Shown piece after piece: positions 7,548 to 13,893 of a stretch of 23,806 bases of DNA. The translations under genes and the position numbers were made by a program. This DNA comes from a virus: positions 1-23,806 of the IMG/VR virus record IMGVR_UViG_3300023116_000361; one strand, given 5' to 3'. The notes under the pieces were generated by a model. It had not been told where the DNA came from. It saw only the letters and a list, made by a program, of their open reading frames with translations, and searched no databases. The first letter of the stretch is position 1; each line of letters opens with the position of its first letter.

Positions 7548-7866
7548 GGTTTACAACATCCTCGATATACATTTCTTTTAATTTGGCAGTTGGTTCTACC
7601 ATAGTAACAAGCCAATCTGCAGGAACTGGAATTCTTTTATCTGCAGAAAGTGGAATCCATGGGAAAAGAGAAACTTCATATCCTGCCTTTTGAACTCCAT
7701 TCTGAATTTCTTCATTGAGAAGACTTGGATTCCTCATTTTAATGATGCAAGGTTTATCCAAAAAATATCCAACAACTCTTGGATTCTCTTCTTCACCTAC
7801 TGCCATCTCTGAAACATCAGCAATGATGTCTTCACCAGATTTTAGTACAACTAATTTAATGGTCAT
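7486..7866 (-). CDS. LSm-like small protein, copy B
   Basis: A 126-residue protein starting MTIKLVVLKSGEDIIADV. The LKSGE-D-I-A-V start, KPCIIKM strand, and Y-x-V-x-x-FPW segment followed by VTMVEP...L...Y...V match the copies at 22391-22804 and 7278-7547. A beta-barrel Sm-like fold is inferred. The last 25 residues are polar and probably disordered, and are encoded over the start of copy C. It is the first gene after the promoter at 7888-7916 and thus leads the operon containing gene 43. Confidence 0.8.
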   Translation of the reverse strand: MTIKLVVLKSGEDIIADVSEMAVGEEENPRVVGYFLDKPCIIKMRNPSLLNEEIQNGVQKAGYEVSLFPWIPLSADKRIPVPADWLVTMVEPTAKLKEMYIEDVVNHGQSNQSDVSDEQSDSYIAD

Positions 7867-7887
7867 AACACAAATTTACCTATTAGT

Positions 7888-7916
7888 ATTATAGCAATAA
7901 AAAAGAGGGGGGTCAA
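7888..7916 (-). promoter_or_regulatory. Sigma70-type promoter with extended -10, embedded in a terminator
   Basis: On the minus strand TTGACC (7911-7916) is followed after 17 bases by TATAAT (7888-7893), preceded by TGC, giving an extended -10. The -35 hexamer lies in the 3' arm of the terminator hairpin at 7905-7939. The predicted start near 7881 gives a leader of about 15 bases to the LSm-like copy B. It should drive the gene 43, uvsX and 41 operon. Confidence 0.82.
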
Positions 7917-7939
7917 CTGGATTTTGCCAGTTCCCCCTC
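7899..7939 (-). terminator. Strong rho-independent terminator after hsp20
   Basis: On the minus strand GAGGGGGAACTGG pairs with CCAGTT, a two-base bulge and CCCCCCTC around a six-base loop (7905-7939), followed by six T residues. It is the longest and most GC-rich hairpin in the window. Its 3' arm doubles as the -35 region of the next promoter. Confidence 0.9.
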
Positions 7940-7967
7940 CGTCTGCGCCGACGATATTCGTTATTAT

Positions 7968-8399
7968 TTAGAGATAATCTTTACGTGCATGATGGTCTGG
8001 AACTATTTTTCCAAGGACGATTCTGAGGAGTCCGTCTTCGAAGGTAACGTCTCGTACTTCGGTGTCGTCGGATAAAGTCCACGCTCGTTTAAAGCTTCTG
8101 CTAGCCACTCCCTTGTGGATAAAGGTCTTCTCCGACTCTGTATCTTCCCTTTGTCCTTCGACAAAAAGTTTTCCATACTCCGTGAAAACATTGACTTCTC
8201 CTTTCTTAAATCCTGCTAATGCAATCTCTAAGTGTGATTCTACATTATTTACCTGAATAAGGTTGTAAGGCGGATAGTTTGTTGTAGTTTCATGAAGATT
8301 AAAAAGACGATCAAAATATTCGTCCATACCAATACTGTTCTTGGTGATCTTATCCATCAAGGTATTAAGATCCGCAGCAGAATAACGCTGGATGTTCAT
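7968..8399 (-). CDS. hsp20: Small heat-shock protein, Hsp20/alpha-crystallin type
   Basis: A 143-residue ATP-independent holdase chaperone. The alpha-crystallin domain starts around YPPYNL (residues 42-47) and contains IALAGFKKGEV, the GVASRSFKRAWTLS segment and the DGLLRIVLGKIVP end with the usual hydrophobic I-x-L pattern. The length is close to bacterial IbpA. Hsp20 is a conserved cyanophage gene, possibly protecting virion or host photosystem proteins; the client is unknown. The ATG has an excellent AAAGGAG Shine-Dalgarno. It is flanked by terminators on both sides (8481-8508 and 7905-7939) and has its own -10 element at 8460-8465, so it looks like a single-gene transcription unit. Confidence 0.93.
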   Translation of the reverse strand: MNIQRYSAADLNTLMDKITKNSIGMDEYFDRLFNLHETTTNYPPYNLIQVNNVESHLEIALAGFKKGEVNVFTEYGKLFVEGQREDTESEKTFIHKGVASRSFKRAWTLSDDTEVRDVTFEDGLLRIVLGKIVPDHHARKDYL

Positions 8400-8459
8400 T
8401 ATGGTAGCTCCTTTAAAAGCGAGTTTGTGTTGTGTGGACCCTTACGGCATCCATTACTA

Positions 8460-8465
8460 ATTATA
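8460..8465 (-). promoter_or_regulatory. Probable promoter -10 element for hsp20
   Basis: On the minus strand TATAAT follows the terminator at 8481-8508 by about 15 bases. The position 17 bases upstream lies in the hairpin arm and has no good -35, so an activator or the extended context may be needed. It is placed about 60 bases ahead of the hsp20 start. Confidence 0.55.
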
Positions 8466-8474
8466 CAAGAAAGC

Positions 8475-8508
8475 ATAAAAAAGGGAGTGTAGAAAACCAC
8501 ACTCCCTT
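8475..8508 (-). terminator. Rho-independent terminator between regA and hsp20
   Basis: On the minus strand AAGGGAGTGT pairs perfectly with ACACTCCCTT (8481-8508) around an eight-base loop, and a six-T run follows. It should end the transcript coming from gene 62 and regA. Confidence 0.88.
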
Positions 8509-8527
8509 CTAGGGTGTTCCGACTTGT

Positions 8528-8551
8528 AGAGTGCCGCACGAATGGCACACT
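8528..8551 (-). other. Second hairpin downstream of regA
   Basis: AGTGTGCC pairs with GGCACTCT with one mismatch around an eight-base loop on the minus strand. There is no T-tract, so it is not a terminator by itself. It may stabilise the 3' end or be part of a short RNA between 8554 and 8478. Confidence 0.5.
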
Positions 8552-8553
8552 AC

Positions 8554-8561
8554 TATTTATT
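8554..8561 (-). promoter_or_regulatory. Possible late promoter AATAAATA at the end of regA
   Basis: The minus strand reads AATAAATA across the regA stop codon, fitting the NATAAATA late motif reported for cyanophages. A terminator lies only about 50 bases downstream, so it could not easily serve hsp20. The same eight bases also occur inside gp46 and uvsW coding sequence, which lowers the weight. Confidence 0.3.
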
Positions 8562-8994
8562 CTGCCTCTTGAGTTTTACCCTTCTTACCAATGTTGTACT
8601 TCTGCTCAAGAATCCAATCACCTTTGTCCTTGTAAGCAAGAACCTTGATTTGATTCAGAGGAGCAATATCAACAACACTATCCTCTTTAACAATTGTAAT
8701 CAATCCCCAGTCTGCAAGCAAACGTGCAATGCGATTACGACGCTGAACATCATTCACTGTGAGATTAGCGTGTTTGCCATCAAGCGCAAACAGTTCTTTA
8801 AAGTGAACAATGAAATATCTACCCTGTTTGTGCAGGATATGGCATGATTGATAGAGTTTCTTTTCCTTGCGCGATGCAACTCCGATGCGGGTTAAAGTCT
8901 CACGGACTTTAAGGAAGTCATCAGGTTCATTAAGAATTACCTCCACCATTTGGTCCTGAGACCACTGTACTGTAGGTTCTACCGTAGTAGTCAT
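8557..8994 (-). CDS. regA: Translational repressor RegA
   Basis: A 145-residue RNA-binding protein of the RegA family, which represses early phage mRNAs, including clamp and clamp-loader genes in T4, by covering their start regions. Recognition rests on length, position after gene 62, and segments such as DDFLKVRETLTRIGVASRKEKKLYQSCHIL, read in pieces, plus NRIARLLADWGL. The ATG overlaps the gene 62 stop (ATGA) and has a strong GGAGG Shine-Dalgarno within the last codons of gene 62. Two hairpins and a terminator follow the gene. Confidence 0.93.
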   Translation of the reverse strand: MTTTVEPTVQWSQDQMVEVILNEPDDFLKVRETLTRIGVASRKEKKLYQSCHILHKQGRYFIVHFKELFALDGKHANLTVNDVQRRNRIARLLADWGLITIVKEDSVVDIAPLNQIKVLAYKDKGDWILEQKYNIGKKGKTQEAE

Positions 8995-9359
8995 TTTGTT
9001 CCTCCAATGTCAAGTCGTTGTTTAATAAAAGTGATTTGTTCGTTTGTCAGGATTTTCAGTGCTTGGGATGCTTTTTCATTACTATAACCATAGTATTGTT
9101 TTACACATTCTAAGTCTGTGACTTTATCCTTACGGAGCCAAGGAGAGAATCTCTTCTTTTTCCTGAGACTATTTAGATAAAATGAATATTGCATATCTTT
9201 ATCTAAGAAATGATACTTATTCATTTCGTTTGCAAACATAATACAGTCCAAGTGTCCAGAAAGACAACGATTGACAATGTATGGAGGATATTCCTTTGTA
9301 TGTTCAGTAAGATCTTCTTTTGTAAAGTTAATTGAGTTAAGCCAGTCTTTGAGTTCCAT
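8991..9359 (-). CDS. gp62: Clamp loader small subunit gp62
   Basis: A 122-residue partner of gp44 in the clamp-loader complex that opens gp45 on DNA. Recognisable by size class, the order 44-62-regA-43 and the N-terminal LKDWLNSINFTKEDL pattern with the later PPYIVNRCLSGHLDCI segment, which resembles the T4 gp62 region with PFIVNRALS-like residues. It is shorter than T4 gp62 (187), which is usual for cyanophage versions as far as I recall. The start overlaps the stop of the 352-residue gene (TAATG). It has no catalytic motif, as expected. Confidence 0.9.
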   Translation of the reverse strand: MELKDWLNSINFTKEDLTEHTKEYPPYIVNRCLSGHLDCIMFANEMNKYHFLDKDMQYSFYLNSLRKKKRFSPWLRKDKVTDLECVKQYYGYSNEKASQALKILTNEQITFIKQRLDIGGTK

Positions 9360-10417
9360 TATCTAATAATCTCCAAGTTTGCACCAGGTTCCCAAATCTC
9401 AAGTTGAGTTCTAACTCTCCCATCAGATTTAAGTTTTTCATATCTCTTTGACGCTTTCTTTTTCCACCAAGAAATTGCCTCTTCTGTATTGTGACGAAAG
9501 TCTCCAAGATAATACCTTTTCTTCTCAGTCAAAGATTTTGCATGATTAATACAATCATTAAACTCTTTAAGTTTATTCTCATCTTGCAAAGACTTACGAA
9601 TAATAGAGATCATCTTAGTTTGAATCTTGAGTTTCTTAGATGACTTGTCTGCGGAAATCAGACGCTCACCACCATTACGCTCATTAAACCACCAGAAGAA
9701 GTCACGAAACTCATCATCATGAAAGAGAGGCAAGAAGTTACTCTCAGTGTCACCAATATGTCTTAGAAAGGGTTTGAGTCCATCGTACATAGACACACCC
9801 TTGGTGGTTCCATACAGAGAAGTGGTCTCAAAGTATTTGAGATCAGTTCCATACTTATCATCAAACTGCTGCTTGAGTTCTTTTGATGATGCTAAAAGGG
9901 CAAGTAACTTTCCCCCCAAGTAATTGAATCCAAAAGGTTGAGTAGGAACAATATTAAAACCCATGACAAAATGAGCGTTAATATCAGAGAGAGGAAGGAC
10001 TTTTCCAAAGTAATCATTGCGTGGTTTACTATTGATTGTTGGAGATCCAAATCGAACAACCCCAACCACTTTATCACTATTTGTTTCTACAACAATCCAC
10101 TTGTGAGTTCTACCAGGAATCGCTTCCTCAATAGCATTAGATGCAGTGAGATTAAGAGTCTCAGAATACAACCATTGATTGTATCTTGATGTTGTCTTTG
10201 GATTCGTATCGACAATATGAATCTGGAAGTTCATATCATTTGGATGAACATCAAACGAATCATAGAATTCAGAATCAGCACCAAATAAAGCACCAGATCT
10301 ATCAGAAATCCTATCCTTCTTCACAAAACGAAGATAGTCATCAATACGATTGAACTGAGAATAATAATTTATAAATTTATTAGCAGCATAAACTGCATCA
10401 TCCTCAGTCAGTATCAT
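9359..10417 (-). CDS. Unknown protein, possibly DUF4338/DruA-like
   Basis: A 352-residue soluble protein in the clamp-loader operon. The central part (about residues 105-215) reads WIVVETNSDKVVGVVRFG, then PFGFNYLGGKLLALLASS, then KYGTDLKYFETTSLYGTTKG. This order (substrate-like beta strands, a conserved Leu-rich helix, a KYG element and an E-T-T-S-x-x-G loop) reminds me of the DUF4338 (DruA) family. The similarity is by eye and remote. The N-terminal 100 and C-terminal 130 residues are unassigned, the latter basic (SWWKKKASKRYEKLKSDGR), suggesting nucleic-acid contact. The start has a GGGGAG Shine-Dalgarno and ATGA overlap with the membrane-protein gene. Function is not known. Confidence 0.85.
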   Translation of the reverse strand: MILTEDDAVYAANKFINYYSQFNRIDDYLRFVKKDRISDRSGALFGADSEFYDSFDVHPNDMNFQIHIVDTNPKTTSRYNQWLYSETLNLTASNAIEEAIPGRTHKWIVVETNSDKVVGVVRFGSPTINSKPRNDYFGKVLPLSDINAHFVMGFNIVPTQPFGFNYLGGKLLALLASSKELKQQFDDKYGTDLKYFETTSLYGTTKGVSMYDGLKPFLRHIGDTESNFLPLFHDDEFRDFFWWFNERNGGERLISADKSSKKLKIQTKMISIIRKSLQDENKLKEFNDCINHAKSLTEKKRYYLGDFRHNTEEAISWWKKKASKRYEKLKSDGRVRTQLEIWEPGANLEIIR

Positions 10418-10596
10418 TCGTACTCCCCAGTTTTATTTTTTTGTCCAACCTCACATACAACATGAATAGCAGTTGATTTAGTTGCTTCTGCCATCTGACG
10501 ATATCCAGTTCCAACATATACTTGACCTGCTACAACAGTAACAGTACAAATACCCCAGAACACATAATACCAATGAGACTTAATTTGTTTAATCAT
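10414..10596 (-). CDS. Small single-pass membrane protein, 60 residues
   Basis: The ATG at 10594-10596 starts a 60-residue protein (MIKQIKSHWYYVFWGICTV...). One transmembrane segment spans roughly residues 9-30, preceded by basic residues (K3, K6), predicting the N-terminus inside. The remaining 30 residues would be outside or periplasmic. A longer frame to 10716 runs over the HNH gene and adds an unlikely N-terminus. The start overlaps the HNH stop by eight bases, and the stop overlaps the next start (ATGA). Function unknown; a membrane protein within a clamp-loader operon is unusual. Confidence 0.72.
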   Translation of the reverse strand: MIKQIKSHWYYVFWGICTVTVVAGQVYVGTGYRQMAEATKSTAIHVVCEVGQKNKTGEYE

Positions 10597-10969
10597 TTGA
10601 ATCACACTCAAGAATGTCTGTTTTATGTCTGTTTTTATGGCAATTCTTACATAATGGTATGCACTTTGCCTTTTCGCAAATAAGTTTTTCTCTACCATAG
10701 AGAAACTTACCATCACCCAAATTAAATGATTTTGTTGACGGATCTATATGATGGTATTCTATATCTTGAGTTTTTCCACAGTCTTCACATACATCATCTT
10801 TTGTCAACTCCTCCCAAAAAGATTTCTTTTTTTTCCTTTGCTCTGCTGATTTCTCTTGATTTTTCTTTTTAAACTCCGGATCATCTTTCCTATCAGCATA
10901 CCAATTTGCTTGTGCGGAAGTTTGTTTATCTCCCGTATAAATTGAATCTAATTTAGTTTTATGTGTCAT
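10589..10969 (-). CDS. HNH-type nuclease-like protein
   Basis: A 126-residue protein with an HNH fold: CEDCG (C61, C64), YHHIDP with H73/H74, CIPLCKNCHKNRH with C107, C110, H111 and H115. The two CxxC pairs would bind a structural zinc and the HH...N...H set would bind the catalytic metal. The N-terminal 55 residues are very basic (KKKNQEKSAEQRKKKK) and could bind DNA. It may be a free-standing homing-type endonuclease or a functional phage nuclease. It sits between genes 44 and 62, joined by ATGA overlap to gp44. Its coordinated overlaps argue that it is settled rather than freshly inserted. Confidence 0.82.
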   Translation of the reverse strand: MTHKTKLDSIYTGDKQTSAQANWYADRKDDPEFKKKNQEKSAEQRKKKKSFWEELTKDDVCEDCGKTQDIEYHHIDPSTKSFNLGDGKFLYGREKLICEKAKCIPLCKNCHKNRHKTDILECDSND

Positions 10970-11913
10970 TTGAATTCACACTCCACCATAATTTCAGTTA
11001 GCGCCGCCAGAAGATTAATTTCTTGATCGGCAACGAAGGCAATTTGATACTGATACTTAGCAATAATAAGCACAGCAGCAGGAATACTAGGGTTTTCAAG
11101 GGATACAAGAAGAGCATCGTAAATACGACGCAGAAGTACCCCAGAATCATTGTCCAGATTACTAACGACCCATTTACGTACTTCAGGGAAGTTCTTTTCT
11201 TTAAGGTTTTTAACGAGATCATTTACTTTTACATCACCAAAGGTTGCAAGAATACCAGAATTAATTTCTCCACCAGAAGAATAACGTTGACACTCATTAA
11301 GAACACGTCTCCAGTCAGGAAAGTGCTTATTGATTAGTTCAAGAAGAACTTTATTATCATACTTTACACCTTCTGCAGATAGAATTTCTTGAAGGCGTCC
11401 ATAAAAACCTGCAGCCAACTGCGCCTTCTCTTTTCCCTTGATTGAGAAGTCAACGACGGCACATCGGGAGTGAAGAGGTTCAATGATTTTGTTTTTGTAG
11501 TTGCAGGTAAAGACGAATCTGCAGTTGCCACTAAATTCCTCAGTAAACGCACGTAGGAGGAGTTGTACGTCGTTTGTTGTGTTATCTGCCTCATCAATGA
11601 TGATGACTTTGTGTTTAGCAGTTGACGAAAGCGATACGGTCGAAGCGAAGTTCTTCGCATTGTTTCTGACAGTATCGAGGAATCTACCCTCGTCGGATCC
11701 GTTGATGACATATACATCTACTCCAAGTTCGTTACACAGTGCTTTTGCTACGGTTGTCTTTCCACACCCAGCAGGCCCTGCAAGGAGCAGATTAGGAACT
11801 TCCCCCTTATCTAGGAAGTCTTTGAAAGTTTGTTTGGTTGCATCAGGAAGAATACAATCCTCAATAGTCTTAGGGCGATATTTTTCAACCCAAAGAAATT
11901 CATCACGACTCAT
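10966..11913 (-). CDS. gp44: Clamp loader large subunit gp44 (AAA+ ATPase)
   Basis: A 315-residue AAA+ ATPase, four copies of which with one gp62 load the gp45 clamp. Walker A GPAGCGKT is at residues 46-53, Walker B IIIDEAD at 104-110, sensor 1 around TCNYKNK, and the SRC motif (arginine finger) at 149-151. The N-terminal EKYRPKTIEDC is the standard clamp-loader start. The length is near T4 gp44 (319). The ATG lies just after the stop of the 175-residue gene. Confidence 0.97.
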   Translation of the reverse strand: MSRDEFLWVEKYRPKTIEDCILPDATKQTFKDFLDKGEVPNLLLAGPAGCGKTTVAKALCNELGVDVYVINGSDEGRFLDTVRNNAKNFASTVSLSSTAKHKVIIIDEADNTTNDVQLLLRAFTEEFSGNCRFVFTCNYKNKIIEPLHSRCAVVDFSIKGKEKAQLAAGFYGRLQEILSAEGVKYDNKVLLELINKHFPDWRRVLNECQRYSSGGEINSGILATFGDVKVNDLVKNLKEKNFPEVRKWVVSNLDNDSGVLLRRIYDALLVSLENPSIPAAVLIIAKYQYQIAFVADQEINLLAALTEIMVECEFK

Positions 11914-11916
11914 AAT

Positions 11917-12444
11917 TTATACCCAATCAGGTTTACGTTGTGGGAGGCGAAGATAATTATCGCATACCCATGGTTTAGATGCAATATACAATTTGTACGC
12001 TTCAAACGTACTAATTGTACGATCTAGTTTAAATTCGTCTGGCATCGCTCTTGCAAATGGTGTTGTTTCTTTTCCACTACGACCTTGTGGGTCTGCGGTT
12101 GGAAAGATTTCTCTTGCAGCAAGAAGAGTATTAAAACACGTATGAACTTTACCATATCGTGCTGCATACTCTTCACAAAGAGCAAATCCATGAGCAATCA
12201 ACCACTGCCAATTATTCACAAACTCGTTTGCCCAGATAGTACAGGGATGGTTACGAAAAGCACCCTTCTCAGTAGCATAGGGAGTACCGTCTGCTTTGGG
12301 AAGAGTGCCAAATCCATGACCCCATTTGTCAGAAGCAACAATAGCAAGCATCTGACAGGTCTCTAGGGGCATCTTAACAATGTGCTTGTCAGGAAGAACC
12401 CTGGCAGATTCCCAGGGGTCAGGAGAAGTAACAAAGATATTCAC
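11917..12444 (-). CDS. Conserved-type phage protein of unknown function, GTG start
   Basis: A 175-residue protein (MNIFVTSPDPWESARVLPDK..., with HIVKMPLETCQML following). The N-terminal pattern with a DKHIVKM core is one I associate with an uncharacterised phage family; no enzymatic function is known to me. It contains many Trp, His and Cys residues (WGHGFG, NHPCTIW, WQWLIAHGF), suggesting a compact metal-binding or nucleic-acid-binding domain. The start codon is GTG, overlapping the stop of the upstream gene (GTGA); no earlier ATG is available, and the next Met lies after the conserved core. I do not see T4 DenV motifs. Confidence 0.82.
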   Translation of the reverse strand: MNIFVTSPDPWESARVLPDKHIVKMPLETCQMLAIVASDKWGHGFGTLPKADGTPYATEKGAFRNHPCTIWANEFVNNWQWLIAHGFALCEEYAARYGKVHTCFNTLLAAREIFPTADPQGRSGKETTPFARAMPDEFKLDRTISTFEAYKLYIASKPWVCDNYLRLPQRKPDWV

Positions 12445-12896
12445 TGGAAAAACTGGTTGATGTATCTTACACCCCAGTCTAATGCATGAAGTGGGATGTC
12501 GGCAATATTTTGTGCCAGAATGTCTTTTGCCTTAATAATTCGCTCTTGACCAAGAGCACGGATACATGCACCAGAGGAACGCATATACTCGTTTAGGTCA
12601 TCATCATTTCCGTGTTTGAAACCACTGATATAGATGTCCCTAACTTCCCTCAGCAGTTTTTCTGTTTCTGGTTCAAATGCAATAGTTTCTTCCTTCAGGG
12701 GAATTGCCATATTCTTCATACAAGACATACTGAACTTCATTGCCTTTCGTGTCTCATAGGTAGAATAAGCAAAGATTTGCTTATCCCTATAAGCATATTG
12801 CATAACTCCGTTAGCACATTCCATCACACGAAGGACGGCAACTTTGTCTTTCTCACCATCAGACAAACTATTAAAGATAGTTTTCCAGTCTTTCAT
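12441..12896 (-). CDS. Unknown protein, 151 residues
   Basis: A 151-residue, probably helical soluble protein (MKDWKTIFNSLSDGEKDKVAVLRVMECANG...). There are four Cys residues spread through it but no CxxC pair, and no membrane segment. Its ATG overlaps the AdoMet decarboxylase stop (ATGA) and its end overlaps the next GTG start, so it is translated in a coupled series from gene 45 towards gene 44. No family recognised. Confidence 0.82.
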   Translation of the reverse strand: MKDWKTIFNSLSDGEKDKVAVLRVMECANGVMQYAYRDKQIFAYSTYETRKAMKFSMSCMKNMAIPLKEETIAFEPETEKLLREVRDIYISGFKHGNDDDLNEYMRSSGACIRALGQERIIKAKDILAQNIADIPLHALDWGVRYINQFFQ

Positions 12897-13228
12897 TCCA
12901 GTGGTCTCACAAATTCACGACTAACAATATTAGATGCATGAAGCATCTGTCTCATGTATTCTACACCAGCAGCAGGATCAGTGTGATCCCCACAGGTAAA
13001 AACGTCACAAACTGCCATACCCAACTCTGGCCAAGTGTGAATGCTGATGTGACTTTCAGCAAGCATTGCCACACAAGTTACACCTTGAGGATCAAACTTG
13101 TGTGAGTTGAGTGCCAGCAGAGTAGAATTACATTTGACGCTGGCATGATAAACCACATCCCTAATGTATTGTTCATCATCAAGAAGAACCATACTACAAC
13201 CTTTCAAGGTAAAAAGGATGTGTTTCAT
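12893..13228 (-). CDS. speD: S-adenosylmethionine decarboxylase proenzyme (SpeD/SpeH class 1b)
   Basis: A 111-residue pyruvoyl enzyme making decarboxylated AdoMet for spermidine synthesis. The self-cleavage site LAES-HISIHTWPE is at residues 56-68, with cleavage expected between E58 and S59 and Ser59 becoming the pyruvoyl group. H64 and C79 (DVFTCG) have the same spacing (5 and 15) as Ser63, His68 and Cys83 of the Thermotoga enzyme. All key residues are present, so it should be active. The ATG is at 13226-13228, overlapping the gp45 stop; a TTG one codon upstream is not needed. Host-derived metabolic gene within the replication operon. Confidence 0.92.
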   Translation of the reverse strand: MKHILFTLKGCSMVLLDDEQYIRDVVYHASVKCNSTLLALNSHKFDPQGVTCVAMLAESHISIHTWPELGMAVCDVFTCGDHTDPAAGVEYMRQMLHASNIVSREFVRPLE

Positions 13229-13893
13229 CAACCAAAGCTGGAATCAGGTTCCAGAGCGATATAGTAAGTAAGATCGTGGTTTTTGCTAGTAAATCGAGAA
13301 AGAAGTTTTTGAGAAACAACAACTTCATAAGTTCCAGGAAGAACTTTGATGTTTTCTACTTTGAAGTTGAAGCAGAATTCATTCTCAGTTTCACCAACAA
13401 CAATTGCAAAATCGTTGGAGGTTTCGTTTTTCTTATCACGAACAACCAGTTTCACAACACCTGCTTCACCAACGGCAGAGATATCGGGAAGTTGATAAAC
13501 TGCTGCTGCCTTGAGCAGTTTGTCCAGTTGTTCAGTGCTCACTTCAAAGCAAACATCCTCACTAGGAAGATTAATTTCCTTGTCAGGTGGAGTGACAATT
13601 ACATTGGGATCAGCGAAGAAATACTTAGAACGCATTTTACCTTCACGAATCACAACGTAACCTTCATTACCAAAGTCAAGTTCAGGACTTTGATGAAGGG
13701 TCAGACCATTAAGGAATTGATTCAGATCATAGATACCAAAATCTTTAGAGAACTCCTCAGTAATGGTTGCTTCTGCAAGGATGTTCTTCATCACACTAAT
13801 AGTGCGAAGTTTGCTACCTTCTTTGAAAAGGATAGACTGATTGATGGAAGAAAAGTTCTTCAGGACAGAAAGAGTTTTATCAGAAAGTTTCAT
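13228..13893 (-). CDS. gp45: Sliding clamp gp45
   Basis: A 221-residue processivity clamp, a trimeric ring that tethers gp43 and, in T4, also activates late transcription with gp55 and gp33. The start MKLSDKTLSVLKNFSSIN matches T4 gp45 (MKLS...LLKNFATIN) residue by residue, so the ATG at 13891-13893 is chosen over the upstream one at 13911. A GGAA lies a few bases ahead of it. Other matching parts are GIYDLNQFL and the C-terminal YYIALEPDSSF. Length close to T4 (228). It overlaps the previous gene by 14 bases. Confidence 0.96.
   Translation of the reverse strand: MKLSDKTLSVLKNFSSINQSILFKEGSKLRTISVMKNILAEATITEEFSKDFGIYDLNQFLNGLTLHQSPELDFGNEGYVVIREGKMRSKYFFADPNVIVTPPDKEINLPSEDVCFEVSTEQLDKLLKAAAVYQLPDISAVGEAGVVKLVVRDKKNETSNDFAIVVGETENEFCFNFKVENIKVLPGTYEVVVSQKLLSRFTSKNHDLTYYIALEPDSSFG

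Noticed and set aside
11917-12444. Pyrimidine-dimer glycosylase (DenV) identity for the 175-residue protein
   Set aside because: I could not match the T4 DenV N-terminal catalytic region or overall pattern, so it is left as unknown.
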